Assembly: GCF_020131355.1 (NCBI RefSeq)
Contig: NZ_JAHLEL010000038.1
Location: 124,001-188,000, forward strand
Direction of reading: 5' to 3'
Origin: Pseudonocardia sp. ICBG1293
GTDB lineage: Bacteria > Actinomycetota > Actinomycetes > Mycobacteriales > Pseudonocardiaceae
Length of the DNA stretch: 64,000 nucleotides
Every line of letters begins with the position of its first letter. Position 1 is the stretch's first letter. A program made the translations under genes and the position numbers. The notes below the pieces were generated by a model that saw nothing but the letters and a program-made list of their open reading frames with translations, had not been told where the DNA came from and searched no databases. Shown here one piece after another: positions 36,832-44,749 of this stretch.

Positions 36832-36895
36832 CGGGGTCCCCAGGCCGCCCCGGGTCGCCGTCGTCGCCACCCGGTCGCGGCTACCCTGGCGGAGT

Positions 36896-37228
36896 GTGAA
36901 CCTCCTGCAGAAGGCGGCCCGGGCCGTCAACACCGTCGTCACGCCCCTCGCGCGCTCGGGCAGGTTCGGTCCGATGACCGAGATCAGCTACCGCGGACGC
37001 CGATCCGGCACCGAGTTCCGGCTCCCCGTGGCCTTCCGGCCCGCGGGCGACGGCGGTGTCATCCGGGTCGAGCTGCCGGACCGAAAGAACTGGTGGCGCA
37101 ACTTCACCGGCGAGGGCGCGCCACTGCGGGTCCGGGTGGACGGTGCGGAGCGGACCGGGCACGGGGTGGCGGTGCGGGACGGGCGGCAGGTCCGGGTGGA
37201 CGTCCGGTTCGACACGGCCCGGCCCTGA
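36896..37228 (+). CDS. Deazaflavin-dependent nitroreductase-family protein (Ddn-like)
   Basis: 110 residues. The small split-barrel fold is suggested by MTEISYRGRRSGTEFRLPVA and by DRKNWWRNF followed by LRVRVDGAERTG. These match the F420-binding Ddn family in short form, where the WWRNF region contacts the cofactor. It may bind F420 or a flavin; the substrate is unknown. TACCCT ends eight bases before GTG 36896, a leaderless pattern. Confidence 0.8.
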   Translation: MNLLQKAARAVNTVVTPLARSGRFGPMTEISYRGRRSGTEFRLPVAFRPAGDGGVIRVELPDRKNWWRNFTGEGAPLRVRVDGAERTGHGVAVRDGRQVRVDVRFDTARP

Positions 37229-37384
37229 CCGCCGCTCTCCCGACAGGTTGTCTCATATCGCGACGCCGGAGTGTGTCCCACGCCACTACCGTCGGATCGG
37301 CCGTGACGATCACCCGGGCCCCGGGGCGTGACGGTTTCCGCGCCCGTCTCCGGTGACGCGGCCCGACCGACACGGGGGAAGCAC

Positions 37385-37822
37385 ATGGCCGAGCAGGTCC
37401 ACCGGTTGATCTACCGCAGCCACAGCACCGTGCCCGGTGACCGTCGCGACGAGGTCCTGGCCGAGATCTTCGACGTGGCCCGGTCGAAGAACAAGAAGGC
37501 CGGTGTCACCGGGGCGCTGCTGATCTCCGACCACCGGTTCGTCCAGGCGCTGGAGGGCGACGAGGCGGTGGTGACCGGGCTGTTCGAGACGATCAGGGAG
37601 GACGACCGGCACACCGAGGTGTCGGTGGTGGAGTCGACGCCGGTGGCGGGCCGGGTGTTCTCCCGCTGGTCGATGGCCCGTATCTCGGCGAGCGGGCGGT
37701 CGGACATCCCGCTGCACGACGTCGACGGTCGCATCCGGCCCGCGGCGCCGGATCAGCCGGACCGCGAGCAGCAGGAGCTCCTCACTCGGATGCGGAACAC
37801 GATCGGCGCGGACTCGGTCTGA
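37385..37822 (+). CDS. BLUF-domain blue-light sensor, stand-alone
   Basis: 145 residues, almost all one BLUF domain. The key photocycle residues are in register with AppA: Tyr10 (RLIYRS), Asn36 (SKNKKAGVTGALL), Gln54 (FVQALEG), Trp95 and Met97 (RWSMA). The FAD-binding helix region EDDRHTEV is also present. No output domain is attached, so it must act through a partner, as short BLUF proteins of the PixD type do. GGGGGA precedes ATG 37385. It is convergent to the DUF1348 gene. Light sensing is a sound inference because all active residues are kept. Confidence 0.92.
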   Translation: MAEQVHRLIYRSHSTVPGDRRDEVLAEIFDVARSKNKKAGVTGALLISDHRFVQALEGDEAVVTGLFETIREDDRHTEVSVVESTPVAGRVFSRWSMARISASGRSDIPLHDVDGRIRPAAPDQPDREQQELLTRMRNTIGADSV

Positions 37823-37828
37823 CCCGGC

Positions 37829-38290
37829 TCACCGCAGCGGGATGTCGACGCCCCGCTCGGACTCGGGGCGCGGGCCGTGGATCCGGCGCTCCTCCTCGGT
37901 GATCGCGACGTCGTTGATGCTGGCCTCGCGGCGCCGCATGAGCCCCTGCTCGTCGAACTCCCACAGCTCGTTGCCGTAGCTGCGCCACCACTGACCGTCG
38001 GCGTCGCGGGACTCGTACTGGAACCGGACGGCGATGCGGTTGTCGTCGAAGGCCCACAGGCTCTTGCGCAGCGCGTAGTCCTGCTCGCGCTCCCATTTCG
38101 CCCTCAGCAGCTCGACGATCTCCTCCCGGCCGGTGGCGAAGGTGTCCCGGTTGCGCCACACCGAGTCCGGTGTGTAGGCGCCCGCGACGCGCTCCGGGTC
38201 GCGGGTGTTCCAGGCGTCCTCGGCGGCCTGGACCTTCTGCCGTGCGGTCTCCGGGGTGAACGGCGGGTACGGCGGACGACCCTCGGTCAT
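37829..38290 (-). CDS. DUF1348 / NTF2-like protein
   Basis: 153 residues. SnoaL/NTF2-like cone fold of the DUF1348 subfamily: [66 protein letters not shown]. Small proteins of this kind are often induced by electrophiles or solvents, but no reaction is established. GGAGG precedes ATG 38290. It is divergent from a TetR gene and shares its promoter and operators (38311-38362), so the TetR protein very likely represses it. Confidence 0.88.
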   Translation of the reverse strand: MTEGRPPYPPFTPETARQKVQAAEDAWNTRDPERVAGAYTPDSVWRNRDTFATGREEIVELLRAKWEREQDYALRKSLWAFDDNRIAVRFQYESRDADGQWWRSYGNELWEFDEQGLMRRREASINDVAITEEERRIHGPRPESERGVDIPLR

Positions 38291-38310
38291 GGCTGCCTCC
38301 TCGGGGAATC

Positions 38311-38328
38311 GAGAACGTGCGTTCTCGA
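38311..38328. promoter_or_regulatory. TetR operator 1
   Basis: CGAGAACG TG CGTTCTCG: perfect 8-bp inverted repeat with a 2-base spacer, just downstream of the minus-strand -10 and 21 bases before the DUF1348 ATG. Confidence 0.7.
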
Positions 38329-38339
38329 CCGGTGCCGGT

Positions 38340-38346
38340 AAGGTAG
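38340..38346. promoter_or_regulatory. Symmetric bidirectional -10 box
   Basis: TAAGGTA reads TAAGGT on the plus strand (38340-38345, for tetR) and TACCTT on the minus strand (38346-38341, for the DUF1348 gene). One short element can therefore fire both ways. Confidence 0.55.
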
Positions 38347-38362
38347 GGAACGATCGTTCTCG
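38347..38362. promoter_or_regulatory. TetR operator 2
   Basis: GGGAACGATCGTTCTC, containing the perfect 12-bp palindrome GAACGATCGTTC, lies at the expected transcription start of tetR. Confidence 0.7.
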
Positions 38363-38380
38363 ATGTCAAGGAGGTCATCG

Positions 38381-38941
38381 GTGCCTGCGCCCGTCTCCGA
38401 GGAACAGGCCCGTCTCGACCGGGACGGTCTGCTGGACGCGGCCGAGCTCCTGTTCTACGAGCACGGCATCCGGGCCGTCGGGATGGACCGGGTCCGGTCG
38501 GCGTCGGGGCTGCCGCTCAAGCGGATCTACCGCGACTTCGCCACCAAGGAGGACCTCGTCGTGGCGGTGCTGCGGCGCCGTGACGAGCGCTGGCGTGGTG
38601 ACCTGGCTGCGTACGTGACCCGGGTCGCGGAACCCCGTGCGCGGCTGCTGGCCGTCTTCGACTGGCTGGGGGAGTGGTTCGCCGGCCCCGGGTTCCGCGG
38701 CTGTGCGTGGATCAACGCCTACGGCGAGCTCGGCAGCGCCTCGGAGTCGGTCCTGCACGAGGTGCGGCGGCACAAGCAGCTGTTCCACCGGCAGCTCGGA
38801 CAGTGGACGTCGGCGGCGGGGGTGGACCCCGTCGAGCCGGTCAGCCTGCTCGCGGAGGGGGCGATGGTGACCGCCGCGATCGGGGGGAGCCCGGAGCCGG
38901 CGCGACAGGCGCGGGCGGCGGTGGAGGCGATGCTGCCCTGA
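38381..38941 (+). CDS. TetR-family repressor
   Basis: 186 residues. HTH at about 20-60 (LLDAAELLFYEHGIRAVGMD, RVRSASGLPLKRIYRDFATK), with a ligand domain of the type GFRGCAWINAYGELG, as in repressors near DUF1348 or oxidoreductase genes. GTG 38381 is chosen since AAGGAGG stands six bases before it; the in-frame ATG 38363 overlaps operator 2. It probably represses itself and the divergent DUF1348 gene through the two GAACG palindromes. C-terminal helices hold a single buried Cys (GCAWIN), a possible sensor. Confidence 0.88.
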   Translation: MPAPVSEEQARLDRDGLLDAAELLFYEHGIRAVGMDRVRSASGLPLKRIYRDFATKEDLVVAVLRRRDERWRGDLAAYVTRVAEPRARLLAVFDWLGEWFAGPGFRGCAWINAYGELGSASESVLHEVRRHKQLFHRQLGQWTSAAGVDPVEPVSLLAEGAMVTAAIGGSPEPARQARAAVEAMLP

Positions 38942-38947
38942 TCGGCG

Positions 38948-39771
38948 TCACGGCGTCCACGCCGCCGCCATCACCACGGACAGCGGCTCCAGTGCCGCGA
39001 CCAGCTCGTCGAGCTCGGCGGTGGACAGGGCCGCGTACGGCGGCGCGGCGAGCTCGTCGGTCACGGCCTCGACGCGCGCCTTGACCTCCCGGCCCGCGTC
39101 GGTGAGCCACCCGGCGTCGTCGACCAGGCCACGGTGCCGCAGCCCGGCCATGACCTCGGCCAGCCGGGCCCTCGGCAGGTGGTGCACACGCCCGAAGGTC
39201 TCCGGCGGGTGGATGCCCATGTCCAGCGCGGACAGGATGTGGGCCTCGGTGCCGCCGATCCGCTCGGCGAGCAGCGCGGTGACGTGCCCGTCGCCGCGGT
39301 GCTCGCGCAGGGTCGCGGCGGACTGCCACAGCCGGGTCAGCGGGTCGGTGGGCACCGGCAGGGTGCGCATCCCGGCCGGCCCTCGGTGGGGGCGCCCGCC
39401 GCGGCCTCGGTGAGCAGGTCGGCGGCGCGGGCCGTCGCCGGGGAGCCGACCCGCTCCGCCCCGAGCAGCCGGTGCAGGGCCGACACACTGCCCCGCCGCC
39501 ACGCGGCGAAGGAGTCCTCCGGCGGGATCGTCGCCCAGGCGCCGGGGATGTGCCGCGCGGCCTCGCCCTCGGCGAAGCTGTAGAAGGCCGCGTGCACGAC
39601 CTGGGCCGGGACCCGGCCGAGCGGGGCGGCCCGGCTCGCGAAGTAGCCGTCCCAGTAGGTGCGGTGGCCCAGCGCGGCCAGCTCCTCGTTCGGCTCGTCG
39701 GCGAAGTAGGTGACCAGGCAGATCGGTTCGAGCAGGTCGTGCATGCGGCGTGCGGTGTGTGCGGTCGACAT
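38948..39771 (-). CDS. SCO6745-family protein (frameshifted by one base)
   Basis: The first part reads MSTAHTARRMHDLLEPICLV to LTEAAAGAPTEGRP. The second part, from MRTLPVPTDPLTRLWQSAAT to MAAAWTP, is in another frame. One extra base near 39365-39395 (GC-rich, runs of C and G) gives a single protein of 274 aa. The family has a short N-terminal half with FADEPNEELAALGHRTYWDGYFA and a winged-helix-like C-terminal half with GHVTALLAERIGGTEAHILS. It is common in actinobacteria and uncharacterised. Total length is 824 bases, one short of a multiple of three, as expected for a single missing base. Confidence 0.75.
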
Positions 39772-39856
39772 GTCGGGTAGGACCCGCCGTACGCCCGGAA
39801 CTGATCGCGGGCCGGTCACCCGGGGCGCGGGGGTGCCCGCCGATACCTCGCCCGGG

Positions 39857-40339
39857 TCACGTCCGTGGTCGTCGGCCCGCCCGGTCCATCCGCGCGTGCA
39901 CGGCCCCGCCGTCGACGGTCACACCCGCCCCGAGCCCGTGCAGCGCCGCCACCGCCGCGGTGTTGTCCGCGGTCGTCTCCGCGACGACCGGGCCGTCGGC
40001 CCGGTCCACGAGCATCCGCAGCACCGCACCGCCGACTCCGCGGCCCCGCCACGACCGGGCCAGCCAGATCCCGGCCTCCTCGCCGCCCCCGACCGGTTCC
40101 AGCCGCGCCGCCCCGGCCACGGCCCCGTCGACGACGACGGCCCAGGTCCGCTCCATCGGTTCCGCCGCCGCGACCGACCGCTCCCGGTGGAACGCGAGGA
40201 ACGCCGCCCGCCGCCGGGGCGTCCAGCCGGGCGGGCCGGGCACCGGCGGCATCACCTCGAGCGGATCCGCCCCGTCCGCGGCCGCGTCGCACAGGGCCGC
40301 GAGCAGGGGTTCGTCGAGACGCCGCAGGTCCAGGTGCAC
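39857..40339 (-). CDS. GNAT-family N-acetyltransferase
   Basis: 160 residues. The acetyl-CoA motif is IWLARSWRGRGVGGAVLRML, followed by TADNTAAVAALHGLGA, the usual C-terminal GNAT part. The N-terminal FLAFHRERSVAAAEPMERTW covers the first strands. The substrate cannot be predicted. GTG 40339 has GATCCT six bases upstream, consistent with a leaderless transcript. It is followed on the same strand, after 85 bases, by the SCO6745-family gene. Confidence 0.85.
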   Translation of the reverse strand: MHLDLRRLDEPLLAALCDAAADGADPLEVMPPVPGPPGWTPRRRAAFLAFHRERSVAAAEPMERTWAVVVDGAVAGAARLEPVGGGEEAGIWLARSWRGRGVGGAVLRMLVDRADGPVVAETTADNTAAVAALHGLGAGVTVDGGAVHARMDRAGRRPRT

Positions 40340-41012
40340 CGGCCCAGGATCGCGGTCACCGACGCGGTGCGACACCGGTTTCCGGCAGCGCCGGGCCGGG
40401 GTCACCGCCACACCGATCGGCGGCGCCCGTGGGCTCCGTAACCCGGCTGCGGAGTGACACGCATCCTCGGCGTTACTCCGGACGGACCACGTCGTTGAGT
40501 CCCATGAGGGGTGCTCCCGGACGGCGACAGGCTGGTGCCAACGACTGTCCAGGCCTCGGACGTGCCGCCGTTCGGCGATCGATACACACCCGGCGGCGTC
40601 GCCCCGCGCGACGAACGGTCCAGTGCGGCCGCGCCGTACGGCCCATCGCCGCAGGTGGGCGGGGCATTTCCCGGGCGTCGGCCCGGTCGCCGCGGTGACC
40701 CCGGGGGCTAGAGACGCCCGTTCACGCCCATCGTTGCGTCGCTGTGATCCATCCCACTTCCGTGGCGTCATCTGTAACGATCGGCGAGCTGTCGATCTTC
40801 CACGGAGAGCAGTTAAACGACACCTGACGGATAGCACTCTGTGTAGTTGATCAACGGCGAACGGTCGGTCGTCCGTACGAGAAACGGACATATGACGCCT
40901 CGAACGAGGGGGTGCTCTCGGTTCCGTGATCGGCGTCCGTACGTTCTGCGGCACCGGCCAGTGACGGAGTGTCAGTGTGACGGCCGGATCACCTCGCCAC
41001 AGAAGGAGTGCC
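40340..41012. other. Long intergenic region upstream of the repeat protein
   Basis: No convincing gene in about 670 bases. The last 250 bases are less GC-rich than the surroundings, with TACGTT (-10-like, about 40938) and small inverted repeats such as GTCCGT...ACGGAC. The length suggests complex or developmental control of the 41013 gene, but no known sigma or Bld/Whi site was recognised. Confidence 0.5.
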
Positions 41013-41642
41013 ATGAACGCCCCCGAGACGACTCCCGCCCGTCGTAACGCCCGGCGGATCGCCACCGCCGGCGTCCTGTCCGTCCCGCTGGTCCTGGGTT
41101 CGGCCGGGATGGCCTTCGCCGGGGACTACGGCGACGGCGGCAAGCACCACGACAAGGGCCGCGACTGCGCGCCGTCCTCCGCCAGCCAGAAGGGCGGCCT
41201 GCTCGGCCTCGACGCCGCGGTCGACCCGCAGCTCAACGTCGGCGGCATCCTGAACCAGGGTGCGGTCTCCCAGCAGAACACCACGCTCGACCGGTCCAAC
41301 TCCGGCATCGTGCAGAACGGCTGCGGTGCGGGCGACGCCGTGCAGATCGACGACCTCGTCGGCCTGGGCCTGGACGTCAGCCCGTCGGCCAACATCGGCG
41401 GCATCCTCAACTCCGGCCCGGTGCAGCAGTCGACCACCACCGTCGACGACTCCAACAGCGGGCTCCTGCAGTCCGGTGGCAAGCACGGCGGTGGCGGGCA
41501 CGCCTCGCAGCGCGGCGGCCTGATCGACGTCGCGGCCACCGTCAACCCGTCGATCAACATCGGCGGCCTGCTGTCCGGCGGCCCGGTCTCCCAGTCCACC
41601 ACCACGGTCGACCAGGGCAACTCGGGCATCGTCCAGGGCTGA
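41013..41642 (+). CDS. Secreted protein with three tandem Asn/Gln/Gly repeats
   Basis: 209 residues. The signal peptide to about 36 (GVLSVPLVLGSAGMAFA) is followed by a short His/Asp/Lys linker and three repeats of about 45 residues, starting near Q59, Q111 and Q166. The shared core is N[VI]GG[IL]L, two residues, G[AP]V, then Q, [NT]TT[LV]D, NSG and Q. There are two mature Cys, at about 52 and 104. Spaced Gln/Asn and Gly in short strands recall curlin-like amyloid repeats, so surface fibre or sheath assembly is possible; this is inference only. AGAAGGAG precedes ATG 41013. A 15-bp terminator follows. Confidence 0.75.
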   Translation: MNAPETTPARRNARRIATAGVLSVPLVLGSAGMAFAGDYGDGGKHHDKGRDCAPSSASQKGGLLGLDAAVDPQLNVGGILNQGAVSQQNTTLDRSNSGIVQNGCGAGDAVQIDDLVGLGLDVSPSANIGGILNSGPVQQSTTTVDDSNSGLLQSGGKHGGGGHASQRGGLIDVAATVNPSINIGGLLSGGPVSQSTTTVDQGNSGIVQG

Positions 41643-41667
41643 GCTCCGCGGGACCCCCGCGAGGCGC

Positions 41668-41704
41668 GTACCGCCCGGGCCGCTTGACCCGGCCCGGGCG
41701 GTAC
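41668..41704. terminator. Terminator between repeat-protein gene and TetR gene
   Basis: 15-bp perfect stem GTACCGCCCGGGCCG / CGGCCCGGGCGGTAC with a 7-base loop between convergent genes. Confidence 0.8.
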
Positions 41705-41730
41705 GGCCGACCGGTCCCTCCGAGCGGAGC

Positions 41731-42297
41731 TCAGAAGTCCCGGCGGACCAGCATCCGCCACGCCCACCCGGCCGCGACCTCGGGTGGGGGCAGCGGCTCG
41801 CGTTCCAGCCAGCTGGCCGCGACGCCGAGCAGCGTCCAGGTCAGGCCGGCGGCGAACACGTCCAGCGGCATGCCGAACTCGTCCTCGGCGACGCCGAGCC
41901 GCAGCGTCGTGTCCGCGACGACCGCCTGCATCCGCCGCCGCATCCCGGCCGCGGCGTCCGGCGCCGCGGCCCCGGACAGCGCCTGCCGGTACAGCGGGGC
42001 GTGCTCGGCCAGATGGAGGAACCAGCGCAGCAGCGCGGCGGGCGGCTCGGGACCGATGTCGTCCATCGCGAGGTCCGACAGGTCCGCCCCGGCGTCGGAG
42101 GCCCGGGTGGCGAGCGCGTCGGCCAGCAGCATCTCCTTGTCGGTGTAGTGCTGGTAGAAGCTGCTGCGGTTCACCGACGCGTGCTCCGCCACGTCGGCGA
42201 TCGTGATCGACTCGAGCGAGCGCTCCCTGGCCAGCGCGAGCAGCGCGTCCTGAAGACGTCGTCGCGTGCGCACGGCCCGGGGATCCACGCTCACCAT
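41731..42297 (-). CDS. TetR-family transcriptional regulator
   Basis: 188 residues. HTH at about 10-55: RTRRRLQDALLALARERSLE, SITIADVAEHASVNRSSFYQ, HYTDKEMLLADAL, a classical TetR N-terminus; the C-terminal ligand domain is Ala-rich. The frame stays open upstream into the nuclease gene, giving an apparent 405-residue fusion. MVSVDPRAVRTRRR is a natural TetR start and the nuclease frame is better explained by a missing base (next entry), so a separate gene is annotated. Target unknown. Confidence 0.8.
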   Translation of the reverse strand: MVSVDPRAVRTRRRLQDALLALARERSLESITIADVAEHASVNRSSFYQHYTDKEMLLADALATRASDAGADLSDLAMDDIGPEPPAALLRWFLHLAEHAPLYRQALSGAAAPDAAAGMRRRMQAVVADTTLRLGVAEDEFGMPLDVFAAGLTWTLLGVAASWLEREPLPPPEVAAGWAWRMLVRRDF

Positions 42298-42349
42298 TCT
42301 GCCGAACGGGTGACACCCGGTTGCGAGGACCCGTCGTGTCGCCTCCCGG

Positions 42350-42948
42350 TCAGGGTGCCCGGTTGCACGGCGCCCCCACATCCCGGCCCGTTGGTCCTGG
42401 GCGATCCGCTGCCCGGCCTCGAAGCCCTGCCGGTAGCGGCCCTGCCCCGGGTCCACCCAGCCCGCGACGAGCGCCGCATCGGTGTAGGACTGCTGCGTGC
42501 CGACCACCAGGTACGCCGGCCAGGCCGGGGCGTCGGGCGCCGGGGCGGGCAGTGTCGGGTCGGGCACCAGCGTGACCTCCTGGCCGTCGAGGAAGCCCTC
42601 GGCGAACCGCTGCGCGTCGGCCCGGGCGCACGCCGGCGTCGAGGTGGTGTCCACGCCGATCACCGTCACCGTCACCGGCCGCCCCGCGACGTCCACCACG
42701 ACCGTCCCCGGGTCCACGACCCGCTGCACCCGCCCGAACAACGTCGGAGGGCCGGTGAGCGGGCCGAGCGCGGTGGGCCCGGGGTCGGCGGCCGCAACCG
42801 GTTCGTCGGCCATCCGGCCGATCGTCAGACCCCCGACGACGCCGAGGACGACCAGCACGAGCACGGCCAGCAGCGCGATCGTGCGGCGTGGTCCGGTGGA
42901 CAGGGCGGACAGGTGCGTCCGGGCGCGGTGGCGTGGTTCGGGCAACAT
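42350..42948 (-). CDS. Membrane-anchored staphylococcal-nuclease-like protein (frameshifted near end)
   Basis: An N-terminal anchor (TIALLAVLVLVVLGVVGGL), then an SNase-like OB fold: RVQRVVDPGTVVVDVAGRPV, VTVIGVDTT, QRFAEGFLDGQEVTLV, and the end QRIAQDQRAGMWG. Catalytic Arg/Glu residues of true nucleases are not clearly kept, so activity is uncertain. As sequenced, the frame runs on into the TetR gene. Adding one C in the C5 run 42373-42377 makes it end GMWGAPCNRAP at 42350, a normal ending for the family, giving 199 aa. Confidence 0.7.
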
Positions 42949-42996
42949 GTCTGGAGTTCGTACCGAATCGGGCGTCCGGTTGCCTGTCGGGCGGGA

Positions 42997-43157
42997 TCAC
43001 CGGCATCCGGCGGTGGTCCAGGCCGCGGAGCAGCAGGTACCGGCGGCGGCCGGACCGGCCACCCCCGGCCCGGCCCGGCCAGGGTGAGGACGAGAACGGC
43101 CCCGGCCAGCAGCAGGCGGGGCCCGGCGGGGCGGGTGCGGCGGCGCGGCACGGTCAT
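42997..43157 (-). CDS. Small secreted Cys-rich peptide, about 53 aa (frameshifted)
   Basis: MTVPRRRTRPAGPRLLLAGA and VLVLTLAGPG form a signal peptide. With one extra G in the run 43062-43066 the protein continues GVAGPAAAGTCCSAAWTTAG and ends CR, stopping 48 bases before the nuclease start. Without the correction the frame runs 110 residues and overlaps the nuclease by 124 bases. GAGAGG lies upstream of ATG 43157. The mature peptide would be short, with three Cys. Low certainty; no homology claimed. Confidence 0.4.
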
Positions 43158-43297
43158 GCCGGTCCTCTCGCCGGAGGGCGGGCCGGTGTTGCGCCGTCCG
43201 GACCACCGTCATCAGGATTGCCGATCGCCGGACACGCCGCGGCTCCGCTGCGGCGCGCTGCTACCTTCGGCGCCTCCGTCCGTCCGGGAGGCCATCC

Positions 43298-43789
43298 GTG
43301 ATCACCGTCCGGGAGCTGGGACCCGACGCCTGGGAGACCTGGCGCGACCTGCGCCTCGCCGCGCTGGCCGAGGCCCCCGAGGCGTTCCACAGCAGGCTCG
43401 CCGACTGGCTGGGCGCGGGGGAGCGGGAGTGGCGCGACCGGCTCGCCGCGCCCGGCCGCTACCTGGTGGTCGACGTCGACGGCCGCCCCGCGGGGCAGGT
43501 CGTGGCCGTCCCGCCGGACGGCGAGGGTGTCGCCGACCTCATCGCCCTGTGGGTCGCCCCGCACGCGCGCGGCGGCGGAGCCGCGACCGCCCTCGTCGAC
43601 GCCGTGCTCGACCGCGCAGCCGGGTGGGGCGCGCGGACGCTGGCCCTGCACGTGGTGATCGGCAACGACCGCGCCGCGGCCTTCTACCGGCGGCTCGGGT
43701 TCGTCGACCGGGGTGTCGTGGACCGACCCGACGGCATCAGCGAGACGCGGATGGACCGGCCCGTCGGGCGCCCGGCGTCCCGGTGCTGA
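43298..43789 (+). CDS. GNAT-family N-acetyltransferase
   Basis: 163 residues. The first strands hold VRELGPDAWETWRDLRLAAL and EAPEAFHSRLADW, a common actinobacterial GNAT form. The CoA motif is IALWVAPHARGGGAATALVD and the end is IGNDRAAAFYRRLGFVDRG. GGGAGG precedes GTG 43298. The stop overlaps the start of a second GNAT gene by seven bases, so the two are coupled. Substrates unknown. Confidence 0.88.
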   Translation: MITVRELGPDAWETWRDLRLAALAEAPEAFHSRLADWLGAGEREWRDRLAAPGRYLVVDVDGRPAGQVVAVPPDGEGVADLIALWVAPHARGGGAATALVDAVLDRAAGWGARTLALHVVIGNDRAAAFYRRLGFVDRGVVDRPDGISETRMDRPVGRPASRC

Positions 43790-44271
43790 CGGTCCGTCCG
43801 GCGACGCCCTCCGACGACCCCGCCCTCACCCGGATCGACGCCCTGACCTGGACCGCGCAGGTCAGCCCCGCCCCGCCGCGGCCCGAGCCGTTCCTGGAGC
43901 GGACCCCGGTCGGGGAGGTGCTCGTCGCCGACGACGACGGCGTCGTGGCCGGGTACGTGATCGTCGGGACCGCACCGCCCGCCGTCCCGGCGCACGACCA
44001 CGTCCGCCACGTCGACGGTCTCGCGGTGCATCCCGGGCACGCCGGCCGCGGTGTCGGCCGTGCCCTGGTCGACGCCGCGGTGGCCCGGGCCCGCGACACC
44101 GGAGGGCGCAAGCTCACGCTGCGGGTGCTGGGCCCGAACACCCGGGCGCGGGCGCTGTACCGGCGCTGCGGTTTCGTCGAGGAGGGCGTGCTGCGCGGCG
44201 AGTTCGTCGTCGACGGGACGCCCGTCGACGACGTCCTGATGGCACGGCACCTCGACCCGGCGCCGCCCTGA
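43783..44271 (+). CDS. GNAT-family N-acetyltransferase
   Basis: 162 residues. VRPATPSDDPALTRIDALTW at the start, GLAVHPGHAGRGVGRALVDA as the CoA-binding motif, and VLGPNTRARALYRRCGFVEEG at the end. It resembles the RimI-like/phosphinothricin type in layout. Start GTG 43783 lies inside the last codons of the upstream GNAT gene, and no other ribosome site is seen. Confidence 0.88.
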   Translation: MLTVRPATPSDDPALTRIDALTWTAQVSPAPPRPEPFLERTPVGEVLVADDDGVVAGYVIVGTAPPAVPAHDHVRHVDGLAVHPGHAGRGVGRALVDAAVARARDTGGRKLTLRVLGPNTRARALYRRCGFVEEGVLRGEFVVDGTPVDDVLMARHLDPAPP

Positions 44272-44318
44272 CCGGCGACGGCCCGGAACTGTCGGGGGCC
44301 GGTCGTAGCGTCGTCGCC

Positions 44319-44738
44319 ATGACCACCGCGCCGTCGTCGCCCCCGGCCTCGCCCCCCGTCCCGGCCCGGGTGGCCGCCGCGCTGCGTGCCTCCTGGGGGC
44401 GTGACACCTGCGACGTCGCGGACGTGGCGACCTGGTCGCCGGGCCGCCCGTCGCGGGGCCAGTGCGGGGCGACGGCGCTCGTCCTGCACGACCTGTTCGG
44501 CGGTGACCTGCTGCTGGCCGAGGTGTGGCACGCCGACGGCCGGCTGCAGGGCTACCACTGGTGGAACTGGCTGCCCGGCGGCGCCGAGGTGGACCTCACC
44601 CGGGACCAGTTCGGTCCGGGCGAGACGGTCCACCCGCCCCGGGTGGTCGTCCGGCCGGCCGGCCCGCCGCGACGGTGCCGCGCGCAGTACGAGCTGCTCC
44701 GCCGCCGGGTGCTCGACCTGCTGGACGGCCCGGGGTGA
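44319..44738 (+). CDS. YunG-like protein
   Basis: 139 residues. The conserved core is RGQCGATALVLHDLFGGDLL, then EVWHADGRLQGYHWWNWLPGG and EVDLTRDQFGPGE, the pattern of YunG-type proteins with a Cys in GQCG and a His in YHWWN that could be a catalytic pair of a cysteine-peptidase-like fold. The reaction is unknown. TAGCGT ends seven bases before ATG 44319 (leaderless). It is convergent to DAHP synthase with an 11-base gap. Confidence 0.8.
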   Translation: MTTAPSSPPASPPVPARVAAALRASWGRDTCDVADVATWSPGRPSRGQCGATALVLHDLFGGDLLLAEVWHADGRLQGYHWWNWLPGGAEVDLTRDQFGPGETVHPPRVVVRPAGPPRRCRAQYELLRRRVLDLLDGPG

Positions 44739-44749
44739 GCGGGACGGCC

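Noticed and set aside
38363..38380. ATG 38363 as tetR start
   Set aside because: It overlaps the operator and lacks a ribosome site; GTG 38381 has AAGGAGG six bases upstream.
40511..40711. Small open frames upstream of the three-repeat gene
   Set aside because: No ribosome site or leaderless promoter and irregular codon composition; treated as intergenic.
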